A DNA stretch of 64,000 bases from Ligilactobacillus equi DSM 15833 = JCM 10991 (GCF_000615765.1 NZ_BAMI01000001.1:62001-126000); one strand, 5' to 3'. Shown: positions 37,846 through 47,817, numbered from the stretch's first letter. Notes: generated by a model not told the origin, from the sequence alone. A program made the numbers and translations.

Positions 37846-40476
37846 TTAGAATTTATGGACAGGTCGGGCTAAAAGTAGAAGTATCATCCAAGCACAAAGG
37901 CTAAGGGCCAGGCCTAAGTTGAGGTAAGGTGGCCAGTATTTAAGAGTAACGGTATGCTTCCCCTTGCCGATGTCGAAGGCTAAAAAGGTATCTTGAACCT
38001 TGTAAGTGTTAACCTGTTTACCATCAACATAGGCTTGCCAACCTTTAGAGTAAGGGATGGTAGTTGTGAAAATTTGGTCATTGTCTAAAATTTTGACTGA
38101 ACCGGTGAGGTAACGTTGGTTGTATTTCTTAATATGCCAAGCTTGTTTTTGAACTTGCTTAAGCTTGGCGGTAACGGTTTGTTTGTCCAAAGAATAGAGG
38201 ACAAAGTTGTTCAAGTAGAGATTATTCTTCTTGAGGCGAGCAGTAATGGTAACTTCTTGATTTTTTTGAAGGTTTCCCACGTTAAGAACCACTACATGGC
38301 GGAAGGTTTCGTAATGGTTGAGCTTGCGGTTACCTAGATAAAAGTCAACGTAATCACTACTAAGTCCGTTACCTAGGGTTAAGTAGTAAGGATCGTCACT
38401 CTTAGGGATGAATTTGAAGATAATTTGGGCATTTTTGCTTTTGTCCAGTCGTGAAATTTTCGCTCCGGTTAGGGTAGTAGCAGTGTTAGTGTTTTGGAAG
38501 ATAACTTCCGAGAAGTTCTGAGCTTGGAAGTAGGCTGTTGTAGGCCACGCTCCAGTCACAGCATTAAGCCAGCTCGTTTGGTAAGTGATAGGGGCGTTAT
38601 AGAAAGGTTTGAGTTGCTTCAAGGCTTTATTAGCCCCGTAACCAAGCGAGGTAGCATAAGGGTTTTGATAGATGGCTGTTTGATTTAAATCAGCGACTGG
38701 TTTATAATCTTTGAGATTGTAACTTTCAGTCAAAGGGTCGAGGTCAACATGACTATCGTTACTTTGATTACGATCATTTTTTTGGTGGAAGTAGTATTTC
38801 ATATCCAGCAAACCATCGCTAATTAAGGTGCCATTAGCGTAAGTTACATAATTATCCCCGTCAGTTTCCGATTTGACCGAAGAAGTCGGGGATGGCTTTT
38901 TCTAAGGCCGAGGAGAAGTAAGCTCCCCCGTTGAAGCCTTGAGCCAGTCCGTCATTTTTCGTTCGAGCATAGGTTTGCCCCGTGCGATATAGGCCGGTAT
39001 CAAGTTCTTTGAGTTTTCGACTATCTGCTTGGAGGGCCGCGCTAGGTACGCTGTATTCGGCAACACTGAGGTAACTGAGGTTGTTCAAAGAAAAGACGGC
39101 GTTAAGCATCATTTCCGTGATCACCACGATATATAAGCAGGCATTACGCTGCTGGCTAGCGCGCCGATTTTCTGGCTGAATTGAAAAAATTAAGAGAACA
39201 ATCACAGCTAGGAGCGCCGAAAAAATCAAAGTTGTTGTCGTAGCATAGGAGAACTTCTTGAGTTGATCCCAGGTGTAAAGAACAATACCGGCTTCCAGAA
39301 AGAAGGCGAGCCAAATTAACATGTAATGTGGCGCAAAGTTTGGCTTAACAAAAGTCTTGGCCGCCAGGTAAATCATCCAAAAGGATAAGAGATAGCTGAA
39401 GCGGTAAGGGTACCAGACTGGAAATTGCATTCCGTGCCAAAAAAGGTCTAAGGGTTCAAAGAACATAGAAACCACCAAGAAGACAGAAATTAAAAAGGCA
39501 CAGATTCTTTCCCGATAACTGAAACGCTTGCTAAAAAAGTAGGTCACAAATAAAAAGAGGACCAAAGATCCGACGAAAATATTGGGGTAACCAGAAGGCA
39601 TCTGTTTGAAGTTAAAGGATCCTAGCGTTAACTTAGATAAAATTTTCAGGGGGTTATACTCAATTTTAGCGTGGATAACACTCTGGGAGTATTGTCCCTT
39701 GCTGGCTTGGAGTGAAAAGAAGGTTGGTAACAAGACCAAGGCCGCACTGGCACCTGCAAGTAAGGAACGACTGGCAAAAAGCCAAAATTGTCGGAAACTA
39801 TTTTTCAAATTTTGGAAATGCGCGACTTCATAGTAAATAAAGAAGAGCACCAAGAAAATGGCAATCATGTAGCCCATGTAATAGTTGGCAACCAACATTA
39901 AGGCTAACCACCAGGCATAGGCTACCCCATGATCGCGGTCTAGTAAGTTTAATAAGCCTAGTATAATTAAAGGTAAAAAGACTAGCGCATCGAGCCACAA
40001 GAGATTTAATTGGTTGGCAATCCCCCAGCCCATCAAGGCATAAGAGGTCGCAAAGACCGGTACCAGGATACCACTTTGGATTTGTCTTTGCACTAAAAGG
40101 CGACCAAAGGTATAACCAGCCGTGGCGTATTTGAGTAAGGTCAAGACCATGACTCCGGCCATAATGCTTTTGTCTGGGAAAAAGAGTAGGACTAAGTTGA
40201 AAGGTGACAACATATAATAAGCCACTCGCCCAGCATCTCACCTCCGATAGCTTTGGAAAAAGAGTAGAAAAGACCACTGGGGTCATGGAGGATGGTTTGA
40301 CGATAATATTGGAAGAAGTCGACATATTGTTGACCTAAATCAACAGTTAAGAGACTTTCTTTTCCAAAAGGATACATTTGACGGTAAACAAAATAGCCTA
40401 GCATAAGCACCAAAGGCCCCCAAAAGCTCAAAAGGAGCGGGTAATTCCGGCTAAAATATGTACGCAATTTCGACAT
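37846..40476 (-). CDS. YfhO-family multi-pass membrane protein (frame broken at two places)
   Basis: A ~877-aa integral membrane protein of the YfhO (DUF6541-like GT-C) family, which in Bacillus and Listeria has been linked to glycosylation of lipoteichoic acid. The N-terminal part has many membrane segments and the loop LTVDLGQQYVDFFQYYRQ. A large extracellular beta-rich domain follows and the last membrane helix (LNLGLALSLCAWMILLLLA) is near the C-terminus. Three pieces lie in two frames. Near 40222 one G (minus strand) is missing in GAGTGGCTTAT. Near 38861-38866 two bases are missing, or one added, just after GQIGN. Probably one intact gene in reality. Confidence 0.85.
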
Positions 40477-40686
40477 AAAAACACCTCAAAAAATCATAAC
40501 ATAAAAATTTATTACTTTAAGGATAGCACATTCTTTACTATTTGCGTCCTAAGAATTTCGTAAGAGCGAATTAAGAATTTTAGAGTTTTTTAAGGGCAAA
40601 AGCTATAACACCTGGTGCGGTTTGTGGTAGGATAGTAGAGAGTAAGAAGACTCAAAACATGTTTTGAGAAAGATTGGAGAAAGAAC

Positions 40687-42749
40687 GTGAAATTTTTTAC
40701 GAACAAACCCAAAGACGGAAGACGCCAAAATCCGAACCGTTCCCACATTCCCTTCCGGCTTAACTTTTTGTTTTTAATTGTCTTCTTGTTATTTGCCGCC
40801 TTAATTGGGCAATTGGCCTACCTCCAAATCCTCCATGGAGCCATGTTTGAAAATGAGGTAACAAGTGCGACAACAGAAACAGAGACACAAAATGTGCAAC
40901 GGGGGCAAATTTATGATGCCACCGGGCGGGTCTTAGTTAGCAATAAGTCCTCTCGCGCCATTGTTTATACTAAGCCCACCCACGTGACGTCCGAGCAGTT
41001 GTATGCGATTGCCACAGATTTAACCAAGTATATCACTGTGGATACCGATGATTTGTCTGAATCTTACAAGGTCGATTATTATTTAGTGAAACACGAAAAA
41101 CAAGTTAATAAGCATATTCCGAGGGCAGATAGTTTGAAGGCTAGTGACTTATATCGGGCTCAAAGTAAATATATTCGTGAGGCCAACCTAGTTGATGACC
41201 TCAGTCCTAAGCAAAGAGAAGTAGCCCTTTTGTATGGAAAGATGAATGGCGCTTACTCCTTATCTTCTGTCTATTTGAAGACGTCTGGTGTGACTTCCAA
41301 AGAAATGGCTTTGGTTGGTGAGCACCAATCAGAAATGGCTGGTATTAGCGTTGGAACTAGCTGGAAACGTAACTATCCTAATGGTAAGGCAGTTCAATCT
41401 GTGATTGGGACGGTGACAAGTGAAAAGTCTGGTTTACCAGATAATTCCTTAAATCAGCTTCTAGCCCAAGGTTATGCCCGTAATGATAGTGTAGGTTCAA
41501 CCTACATTGAATCCAAGTACGAAAATGTTTTAAAAGGAACCAAAAAGACTATCATGGCTGAAACTCGTAATGGGGAACTCTTAAAAAAGACTACCCAATA
41601 CGGGGGAAAAAAGGGGGATGATATCGTCTTGACCATCAACTCTAAGTTCCAAAAGGAAGTCCAAGATATTGTTGAAACGCAGGTAAAAAATAACTTGGGA
41701 GGCAACCCTTATATGAACGGGGGCTATGCCGTAGTTATGAATCCTTATAACGGGAATATTTTGGCCTTAGCTGGCGCAACCCACAATATTAAAAAAGGGA
41801 CCGTGACTGAGGATGCTTTAGGGACGATTAATAAATCATTTGTTATGGGATCAGTTGTCAAGGGAGCTATGGTGATGGGGGGCTTGACCTCTGGAGTTAT
41901 CACACCTAATAATAGTTCCTTAGTTGATTCACCGATTAAGATCGCGGGGACCCTGCGAAATCATCTTGGTTTAACAAGTCTGGTTCCGCTACGATGCCTT
42001 TGACTGCCTCCCAAGCCTTGGCGGTATCCTCGAACGTTTACATGATGAAGTTAGCCATGTTAGAAGCCGGTTTTGACTATCAACCAGGAACGGCTTTGAC
42101 AATGAGTCCCAAGATTTTCCAAAAATTACGTCAAAACTTTAAGCAGTTTGGCTTGGGGATTAAGACTGGAATAGATATTCCCGGTGAAACTTCGGGCTAC
42201 GAAGGACCGGGCGGAAAAGCTAATATCGGGAAGGCTTTGGATATGTCCTTTGGGAACTATGATGCCTATACTACGATTCAATTAGCCCAATATGTTGCCA
42301 TGATTGCTAATGGTGGTTATCGTATCCAACCACATATTCTTCAAGCCATCCGTGAATCTAGCAAGAGTGGGAAGTTAGGTCGCACAGTTTACCAACACGG
42401 GCCCAATGTCTTAGGTTCTTATACAGCTAGCAAGGATGAATGGGATGTCGTTAAAAGTGGGCTCTACCAAGTTGTGCACTCTAGTTTGACTTATCGGACA
42501 GGTGGGGCTTTAGCAGATATTAAACCGGAAGTTTCGGCCAAAACCGGGACAGCTCAAACTTTTTATGGTCAAAATGAAACAACAACTTTGAGTGCAGTTT
42601 CCTATGCACCGTCAGAGAATCCGCAAGTCGTCGTAGTAGTTGCTTATCCGGGGATTAGTGCTGAATCTTCCGGAATCAATACCACCACGGTTAAGCAAAT
42701 TTATGAAGCTTACTGGAAAGATGTTCAAGATACGAAGAATCTTGATTAA
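40687..42749 (+). CDS. Class B penicillin-binding protein, PbpA/PBP2-like (frame broken near 41951)
   Basis: A transpeptidase (687 aa repaired) that cross-links peptidoglycan. It has one N-terminal membrane segment (LNFLFLIVFLLFAALIGQLA), a dimerisation domain starting RGQIYDATGRVLVSN, and the catalytic domain. Active-site serine is in MGSVVKGA (S389), the SxN motif is SSN in ALAVSSNVYM, and KTG is in SAKTGTAQ. At 41951-41953 ACCCTGCG should be ACCCCTGCG to give AGTPAKSSWFNKSGSAT; one C is missing. Position before rpmG-yqgN matches pbpA of Bacillus. A terminator follows the stop. Confidence 0.92.
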
Positions 42750-42780
42750 AAAAGATAGACAAGATTGTCTATCTTTTTTT
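42750..42780 (+). terminator. Intrinsic terminator of the PBP gene
   Basis: AAAGATAGACA and TGTCTATCTTT pair around a short loop, followed by a T-run that merges into the next promoter's -35. Confidence 0.88.
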
Positions 42781-42807
42781 GATACTTGCGAAGATTTATG
42801 CTAAAAT
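42779..42807 (+). promoter_or_regulatory. Promoter of the chain-length/tyrosine-kinase pair
   Basis: TTGATA (42779-42784), 17-nt spacer, extended -10 TGCTAAAAT with TAAAAT at 42802-42807. It directly abuts the PBP terminator, so the two following genes form their own transcription unit. Confidence 0.65.
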
Positions 42808-42854
42808 TGAATAGTTAGTTACTACGTGAAATTAATAATTAGGAGAGAATTTTA

Positions 42855-43619
42855 ATGAAAGACAATACTAGTCAAGAAACAGTTATTGACTTGTCGCAAA
42901 TTATTAAAGCCCTCAAAGATGATTTAGCCAAAATCATCGCCTGGGCGGTGGCAGGACTCTTAGTCGCTATCGTGGTGGTGACTTTCTTTATTACCCCTAA
43001 GTATAGCGCTACGATTGATTTGTTAGTTAACCAAAAGGCCGACAACACTGCGACCCAATATACGGCCCAACAAGCTGACTTGCAAGCTATCAATACATAC
43101 CAAGATGTTTTGAAAAAGTCGGTGATTTTAACACCCGTTTTAAAACAAGTCCGCAAGACCGATAACTACAAGGGGAACCTTGGGAGTTTACAAAGTTCAG
43201 TGACTGTATCCAATACGACCAACTCTCAAGTGGTTTCAGTTACAGTAGAAGATACGAATGCTTATACGGCAGCTGATATTGCTAACACTATTGGAGATGT
43301 CTTTACGGAAAAAATTAAGAAGATGATGAAAGTTGACAATGTAACCATTGTTACCAAGGCTAAAGCTAATACCAACGCAACTTTCCCTAATAAGAAGCTT
43401 TTTGCAGCGGTAGGTTTAGTTATAGGGGCCTTAATCGGGATGGCCATTGCTGTAATTAAGGAATTAACTAATACCACGGTTAAAGATTCTGACTTCTTAA
43501 CAGATGATTTAGAATTAGTTAATTTAGGGACAGTTTACCATATGGATAGCGAACGGAACTTATTCAATGTATCCTCAATTAAGGGTAGTGAATACACGAG
43601 TTCTAATCGTCGGGTATAA
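42855..43619 (+). CDS. Wzz-type polysaccharide chain-length determinant (tyrosine-kinase modulator)
   Basis: A 254-aa polysaccharide co-polymerase protein (CpsC/EpsB type). Two membrane segments, IIAWAVAGLLVAIVVVTFFI (~27-46) and FAAVGLVIGALIGMAIAVI (~182-200), flank an extracellular domain. The usual membrane-proximal entry TPKYSATIDLLVNQ is present. In exopolysaccharide systems this protein activates the partner tyrosine kinase, which is encoded 8 nt downstream. No glycosyltransferase or polymerase genes lie nearby, so the target polysaccharide is unknown. Confidence 0.9.
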   Translation: MKDNTSQETVIDLSQIIKALKDDLAKIIAWAVAGLLVAIVVVTFFITPKYSATIDLLVNQKADNTATQYTAQQADLQAINTYQDVLKKSVILTPVLKQVRKTDNYKGNLGSLQSSVTVSNTTNSQVVSVTVEDTNAYTAADIANTIGDVFTEKIKKMMKVDNVTIVTKAKANTNATFPNKKLFAAVGLVIGALIGMAIAVIKELTNTTVKDSDFLTDDLELVNLGTVYHMDSERNLFNVSSIKGSEYTSSNRRV

Positions 43620-43627
43620 AGGAGTTT

Positions 43628-44350
43628 ATGATGGCGTTTTTTAAGAAAAATAAAGATAAAATCGATAATACCAGTATGGAAAAGGGGGTTAAATTGATCA
43701 CCGTGGCGGAACCGAACTCTGTCATTACGGAACAATTTAACACCATTCGGACTAACATCCAATTCTCTAGCGTAGATAAATCCTTCAAGACCTTGATGAT
43801 TACCTCATCATTGATGTCTGAAGGGAAGTCTACTGTTTCGGCTAATGTGGCGGCTTCCTTTGCTAAGCAAGGTTTACGTGTGCTCTTGGTGGATGCAGAC
43901 TTACGTCGGCCGACGATTGCCTCAACCTTTGGGATTTCTAGTCCCCAAGGTTTAACCAATTACTTGACGGAACAAAACTTTAATATTAATAATATTATCT
44001 ATGAAACATCTGTGGATAACCTTTTCGTAATGCCTTCGGGTCCTATTCCACCTAATCCATCAGAATTGATTGGTTCTAATAAGATGCAACACTTGGTGGC
44101 GGTTTTGGCTGATCAACTAGACTTGGTTATTTTTGATGCCCCACCAGTCTTATCTGTGACGGATGCTCAAATTCTCTCCACTTGTGTGGATGGAACCATC
44201 TTGGTGACACGCGCTGAAAGGTCTGAAAAAGATGCAGTGCGCAAAGCAGTTGAATCTATCAAGCATGTTCAAGGCCACATTATTGGTGCTATCTTAAATG
44301 ATGTGCATGGTAGTGATGGTGCCTACGGTTATGGTTACTACGCCAAGTAA
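43628..44350 (+). CDS. CpsD/EpsC-type bacterial tyrosine autokinase
   Basis: A 240-aa BY-kinase. Walker A is SSLMSEGKSTVSANVA, Walker A' VLLVDADLRRPT, and Walker B LVIFDAPPVLS. The C-terminus ends in a tyrosine cluster (AYGYGYYAK), the autophosphorylation site. The N-terminal EQFNTIRTNIQF is the oligomerisation motif. ATG codons at 43628 and 43631 are both possible; 43631 has the better distance (6 nt) from AAAGGAG. It is paired with the Wzz-like gene; the cognate phosphatase (CpsB/Wzb) is not in this window. Confidence 0.92.
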   Translation: MMAFFKKNKDKIDNTSMEKGVKLITVAEPNSVITEQFNTIRTNIQFSSVDKSFKTLMITSSLMSEGKSTVSANVAASFAKQGLRVLLVDADLRRPTIASTFGISSPQGLTNYLTEQNFNINNIIYETSVDNLFVMPSGPIPPNPSELIGSNKMQHLVAVLADQLDLVIFDAPPVLSVTDAQILSTCVDGTILVTRAERSEKDAVRKAVESIKHVQGHIIGAILNDVHGSDGAYGYGYYAK

Positions 44351-44460
44351 AAAAGACAAAAAAATACTGGTAATAAAGATTAAAAAATGATATAGTATTT
44401 ATGTTAGAGCCGAAGTTTTTACTTCGTGCGAATTAGTAAGTATAAGGGAGGTCAGAACAG

Positions 44461-44610
44461 ATGCGTAACAACATTACTTTAGAATGTACAGAATGTCACG
44501 AACAAACATACCTTACAAATAAGAACAAACGTAACAACCCAGATCGTTTAGAACTTAAGAAGTACTGCCCACGCGATCGTAAGGTTACTTTACACCGTGA
44601 AACAAAATAA
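44461..44610 (+). CDS. rpmG: 50S ribosomal protein L33 (bL33)
   Basis: A 49-aa ribosomal protein. It starts [19 protein letters not shown] and has [18 protein letters not shown] near the end. Three cysteines are seen (two in CTEC, one in KYCPRD); the fourth position of the zinc ribbon is Asp, so zinc binding is probably weak or absent, as in many lactobacillar copies. A strong SD (GGGAGG) precedes the ATG. The leader has a small hairpin, GAAG-TTTTTA-CTTC, at about 44412. Confidence 0.95.
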   Translation: MRNNITLECTECHEQTYLTNKNKRNNPDRLELKKYCPRDRKVTLHRETK

Positions 44611-44611
44611 T

Positions 44612-44642
44612 TAACAGCAGGCTTTGGTCCTGCTTTTTTTAT
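44612..44642 (+). terminator. Intrinsic terminator of rpmG
   Basis: AGCAGG pairs with CCTGCT around CTTTGGT, followed by a run of seven T. Confidence 0.85.
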
Positions 44643-44663
44643 TGATAACAATGAGGTGGTTAT

Positions 44664-45212
44664 ATGGAAAAAAAGCAAATTCGGCAAGTCCAACTTCAAA
44701 AACTAGGCCAAGCTGCTAACTCTTGGGCTAAAACTGCCCAGGAATTGGATTTATATCAACAGTTACTACAGACGCCGGAATGGCAAGCGGCCCAAAGTGT
44801 CGGTTTAGTTTTAAGTGAAAAAGTCGAAATCGATACTAAACCGCTAATTTTAGCAGCGCAAAGCCAGGGCAAAAAGGTCGGTGTGCCGAAAACCTATCCT
44901 GATTTTCAGATGGAATTTATTTATTTAGAAAAGACGACGGAAATTATCCGCACTAAATTTGGCGTACTCGAACCTAAGGACGGGCAGATTATTCCTAAAG
45001 ATCAGTTAGATTTAATTATTGTACCAGGGCTTTTATTTACTAAACAAGGTGATCGAGTTAGTTTTGGAGGAGGCTTTTATGATCGCTACCTCCAAGATTA
45101 TCCCGGTCATACTATTGCTTTAGCTGAAGATTTACGTTTGACAAACCAAATTATCTGGCCGGTAGAAACCACTGATATACAGATTCACAAAATTTTAACA
45201 GTAGGTGATTAG
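44664..45212 (+). CDS. 5-formyltetrahydrofolate cyclo-ligase
   Basis: A 182-aa enzyme (YqgN type) converting 5-formyl-THF to 5,10-methenyl-THF with ATP. The C-terminal nucleotide/substrate motif RVSFGGGFYDRYLQDY is diagnostic. LDLIIVPGLLFTKQGDR precedes it. Its place between rpmG and the rhomboid gene matches the yqgN-yqgP order of Bacillus. The rhomboid gene starts one base after its stop. Confidence 0.94.
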   Translation: MEKKQIRQVQLQKLGQAANSWAKTAQELDLYQQLLQTPEWQAAQSVGLVLSEKVEIDTKPLILAAQSQGKKVGVPKTYPDFQMEFIYLEKTTEIIRTKFGVLEPKDGQIIPKDQLDLIIVPGLLFTKQGDRVSFGGGFYDRYLQDYPGHTIALAEDLRLTNQIIWPVETTDIQIHKILTVGD

Positions 45213-45213
45213 A

Positions 45214-45876
45214 ATGCGACCTAGTAAAACAATTTGGGTGACCCAAAGTTTGATTGTTCTCAATCTTTTAGTTTATTTAGCCGTTTTGATTTTCTCTAAC
45301 TTTCACCTTTCGACTTTGGCTTTGATTACCGCCGGAGCTAAGTATGGTCCTTCCATCTACCAGGGTCAATGGTGGCGGTTGGTGACTGCCGTTTTCCTGC
45401 ATGGAAATTTGGAACACCTCTTGATGAATATGTTGACCCTTTATTTTATGGGGGGCTATATCGAACGTTTCTTTGGACACATCAAAATGTTAGCCCTTTA
45501 TTTTATCGGCGGAATTGCCGGCAACATTGCGAGTTTGTCTTTTAGTCCGTTGACCGTGTCAGTGGGGGCTAGCGGGGCGGTTTTTGCCTTATTTGGGGCC
45601 TTTCTCATGTATGGTCAGTTTCATCGTGATAATGGACCACTATGGTCTTTGACCCGCCAGTTTGGACTTTTGATACTCTTGAACTTTATCTTCATCGGAG
45701 CCAATATCGACTGGCAAGCCCATCTAGGTGGTTTATTGGCCGGATACCTGACGGCTTATGTTTTATCATATCCTGACTTGATAAGTAATTGTCCCCCTAA
45801 AAATCAGCGTATACTTGCCGGACTTGTACTAATAATAATTTATCTACTTTTGTACATCAAAGGTTTAAATTATTGA
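45214..45876 (+). CDS. Rhomboid-family intramembrane serine protease (GluP/YqgP-like)
   Basis: A 220-aa protein of six or seven membrane segments. The catalytic serine is in VSVGASGAVFALFGAF and the histidine in DWQAHLGGLLAGY; the early motif QWWRLVTAVFLHGNLEHLLMN is also conserved. It lacks the long N-terminal soluble domain of B. subtilis YqgP, so it is a short form. The ATG at 45214 is preferred (AGGTGA 5 nt upstream, and MRPSKTIWV is a normal start). Confidence 0.94.
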   Translation: MRPSKTIWVTQSLIVLNLLVYLAVLIFSNFHLSTLALITAGAKYGPSIYQGQWWRLVTAVFLHGNLEHLLMNMLTLYFMGGYIERFFGHIKMLALYFIGGIAGNIASLSFSPLTVSVGASGAVFALFGAFLMYGQFHRDNGPLWSLTRQFGLLILLNFIFIGANIDWQAHLGGLLAGYLTAYVLSYPDLISNCPPKNQRILAGLVLIIIYLLLYIKGLNY

Positions 45877-45909
45877 GAAAATCCAGTATAATTGAGAGGT
45901 GACGTGTTC

Positions 45910-46119
45910 ATGAAGGACTTGTATGATGTACAGCAATTGCTGAAAAGTTTTGGAATTTTTGTTTATGTTGGCAAAAGAATGTGGGATATTGAATTGATTG
46001 CCTTAGAACTCGACCACTTACATGATTCTCAGGTGATTGATGATCAAACTTTTGTGACGGCCAAGATGATTTTGGCGCGTGAACACCGCAAAGAAGAACA
46101 GCGTGAGAAACGCAAGTAA
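45910..46119 (+). CDS. YqgQ family (DUF910) protein
   Basis: A 69-aa protein of the YqgQ/DUF910 family. The N-terminal YDVQQLLKSFGIFVYVGKR is typical and the C-terminus is very charged. The family fold is a small helical bundle that may bind nucleic acid; its role is unknown. ATG 45910 follows GAGAGGTGA by 7 nt. A TATAAT-like box (GTATAATTG, about 45887) just upstream shows the start cannot be earlier. glcK follows 24 nt later. Confidence 0.9.
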   Translation: MKDLYDVQQLLKSFGIFVYVGKRMWDIELIALELDHLHDSQVIDDQTFVTAKMILAREHRKEEQREKRK

Positions 46120-46143
46120 AAGATAATAAGGAGTAAATAGCTG

Positions 46144-47100
46144 ATGGATAAGAAGTTAATTGGGGTTGACCTTGGTGGGACAACTATTAAATTTGCCATT
46201 TTGACAGAAAATGGTGACATTCAACAAAAGTGGAGTGTTGAAACAAATATCTTAGATGAAGGTAGCCACATCGTGCCTGATATCGTAGCTTCCATTAACC
46301 ATCACCTTGACCTCTACAAGATGGACAAGGACCAATTTATCGGAATCGGGATGGGGACTCCCGGGACGGTTGACGTGGAAAAAGGGACGGTCGTTGGGGC
46401 CTACAACTTGAACTGGAAGACCCTCCAAAATGTTAAAGCCGAAATTGAAGCTGGCACAGGCATTAAATTTGCGGTTGACAACGATGCCAACTCAGCTGCT
46501 TTAGGTGAAAGCTGGAAGGGTGCTGGTGACAATGCCAAAGAAGTAGTCTTTGTAACCTTAGGGACTGGTGTTGGTGGCGGGGTTGTCACTGACGGAAAAT
46601 TAGTCCACGGGATGGGTGCCGGTGGTGAAATCGGCCACATTAATGTTCACCCAGGTGGTTTCGAATGTACTTGTGGAAACAAAGGTTGTTTAGAAACTTA
46701 TGCTTCCGCAACCGGGGTGGTCCGGGTAGCGCGTGCGATGGCGGAAGAATTCGCTGGTAAATCCCACCTTAAAGAAGCTGTCGACAACGGTGAAGAAGTA
46801 ACTTCAAAATTAGTCTTCGATTTGGCTAAGGATGGAGACAAGTTAGCGGATATGGTTGTTGACCGTGTATGTTACTACTTAGGTTTAGCTGCGGCTAACT
46901 TAGGTTCAACCTTAAACTCAATACATTGTTATCGGGGTGGGGTATCTGCGGCAGGTCGTTTCTTATTAGACCGTGTAGATAAGTATTTCCAAGAATTTGC
47001 CTTCCCGACGGTACGGACTTCAACAACTTTGAAGTTGGCTGAATTAGGAAATGATGCTGGGGTTATTGGAGCCGCTTCATTAGCCTTACAATTTAAGTAA
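46144..47100 (+). CDS. glcK: ROK-family glucokinase (compensating indels near 46916-46940)
   Basis: Glucokinase (318 aa) phosphorylates glucose with ATP. Motifs: LGGTTIKFAIL (phosphate loop), GTGVGGGVV, GGEIGHINVHPGG with zinc ligands CTCGNKGC, then ETYAS. Near residue 258-266 the protein reads LNSIHCYRGGVSAAG where the family has LNPxxIVIGGGVSAAG. Re-reading the DNA, adding two C after AAC (46918) and one G to the GGGG run (46933-46936) would restore LNPQYIVIGGGVSAAG. So the frame was lost and regained within 20 bases, probably by sequence errors. Confidence 0.94.
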   Translation: MDKKLIGVDLGGTTIKFAILTENGDIQQKWSVETNILDEGSHIVPDIVASINHHLDLYKMDKDQFIGIGMGTPGTVDVEKGTVVGAYNLNWKTLQNVKAEIEAGTGIKFAVDNDANSAALGESWKGAGDNAKEVVFVTLGTGVGGGVVTDGKLVHGMGAGGEIGHINVHPGGFECTCGNKGCLETYASATGVVRVARAMAEEFAGKSHLKEAVDNGEEVTSKLVFDLAKDGDKLADMVVDRVCYYLGLAAANLGSTLNSIHCYRGGVSAAGRFLLDRVDKYFQEFAFPTVRTSTTLKLAELGNDAGVIGAASLALQFK

Positions 47101-47131
47101 AAAAGTTTATTAAGCAAAGGGAGGTGGAATT

Positions 47132-47543
47132 GTGTTTGCAGCAATTTCAACAATAACGGCCCTAACGATTGTCTTATGGTTAATTTTAGCTTGGATTATC
47201 GGAGTCCAAATTTACAATTGGTTGGTCGGTCGTAAAGTTTCAAAAGTGGTAGAAAACGAAGAGTTCAAGGCGGGTTTACGCAAAGGTCAAGTTGTCGACA
47301 TCCGTGAAAGTGCCGATTTTGAAGCTGGTCATATTTTAGGGGCGCGCAGCATGCCGTATAGCCAATTTGCCCTTTATGAAAATGCCTTACGCAAGGATAA
47401 GCCGGTTTATATTTACGATCAAAACCGCTCCCTTTGCGTTCGAATTGCTAAGCGTCTTTAATAAAAAAGGTTTCAATGAAATCTACATTTTAAAAGGTGG
47501 CTATGCCAAGTGGGATGGCAAGACCAAAAAAGCTAAATACTAA
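47132..47543 (+). CDS. Membrane-anchored rhodanese-like protein (frame broken near 47458)
   Basis: An N-terminal membrane segment (LTIVLWLILAWIIGVQIYNWL, ~10-30) is followed by a rhodanese-like domain (VVDIRESADFEAGHILGARSMPY). The loop that should hold the active cysteine reads YDQNRS, so sulfurtransferase activity is unlikely. The first frame stops after RIAKRL at 47459-47461. Two bases appear lost (or one gained) in CTTTAATAAA, and the downstream frame supplies KGFNEIYILKGGYAKW to a stop at 47541-47543. Repaired length is 137 aa. It follows glcK, as its yqgP-region homologues do. Confidence 0.85.
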
Positions 47544-47597
47544 ACTGAAAGTCAGGATGAGCCTATCTTGGCTTTTTTGGTTATCATTGGTAATTAA

Positions 47598-47632
47598 ACA
47601 AAGCCAGACTTCACAAATGAGTCTGGCTTTGT
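47598..47632. terminator. Terminator between convergent genes
   Basis: AAGCCAGACT (47601-47610) and AGTCTGGCTT pair around a 9-nt loop. Flanking A and T residues allow use in both directions. Confidence 0.75.
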
Positions 47633-47640
47633 CTAGTTTT

Positions 47641-47817
47641 TTAACCTTGGTGAGCGGAGCGGCTCTTGCGTAAGGCACGCCGCCGGTGTTGGTCTAAGAT
47701 TTCTTCTCTTTCTTCAATTGGTTCAACCACTGACTTTTTGAATGCGTAAAGGCAACCAGCTAAAGTCCCGAGTGTAGCTGCTACACCGAAAAGAGCACCA
47801 CGAGTAAAGTTTTTCAT
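47641..47817 (-). CDS. DUF3042 family small membrane-associated protein
   Basis: A 58-aa protein beginning MKNFTRGALFGVAATLGTLAG, which is the DUF3042 pattern of Lactobacillales: one glycine-rich N-terminal membrane segment, then a charged tail (EREEILDQHRRRALRKSRSA). The ATG at 47817 follows AAGGAGG on the minus strand. TATAAT on the minus strand upstream is a plausible -10. Function unknown. It is transcribed divergently from miaA. Confidence 0.88.
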   Translation of the reverse strand: MKNFTRGALFGVAATLGTLAGCLYAFKKSVVEPIEEREEILDQHRRRALRKSRSAHQG

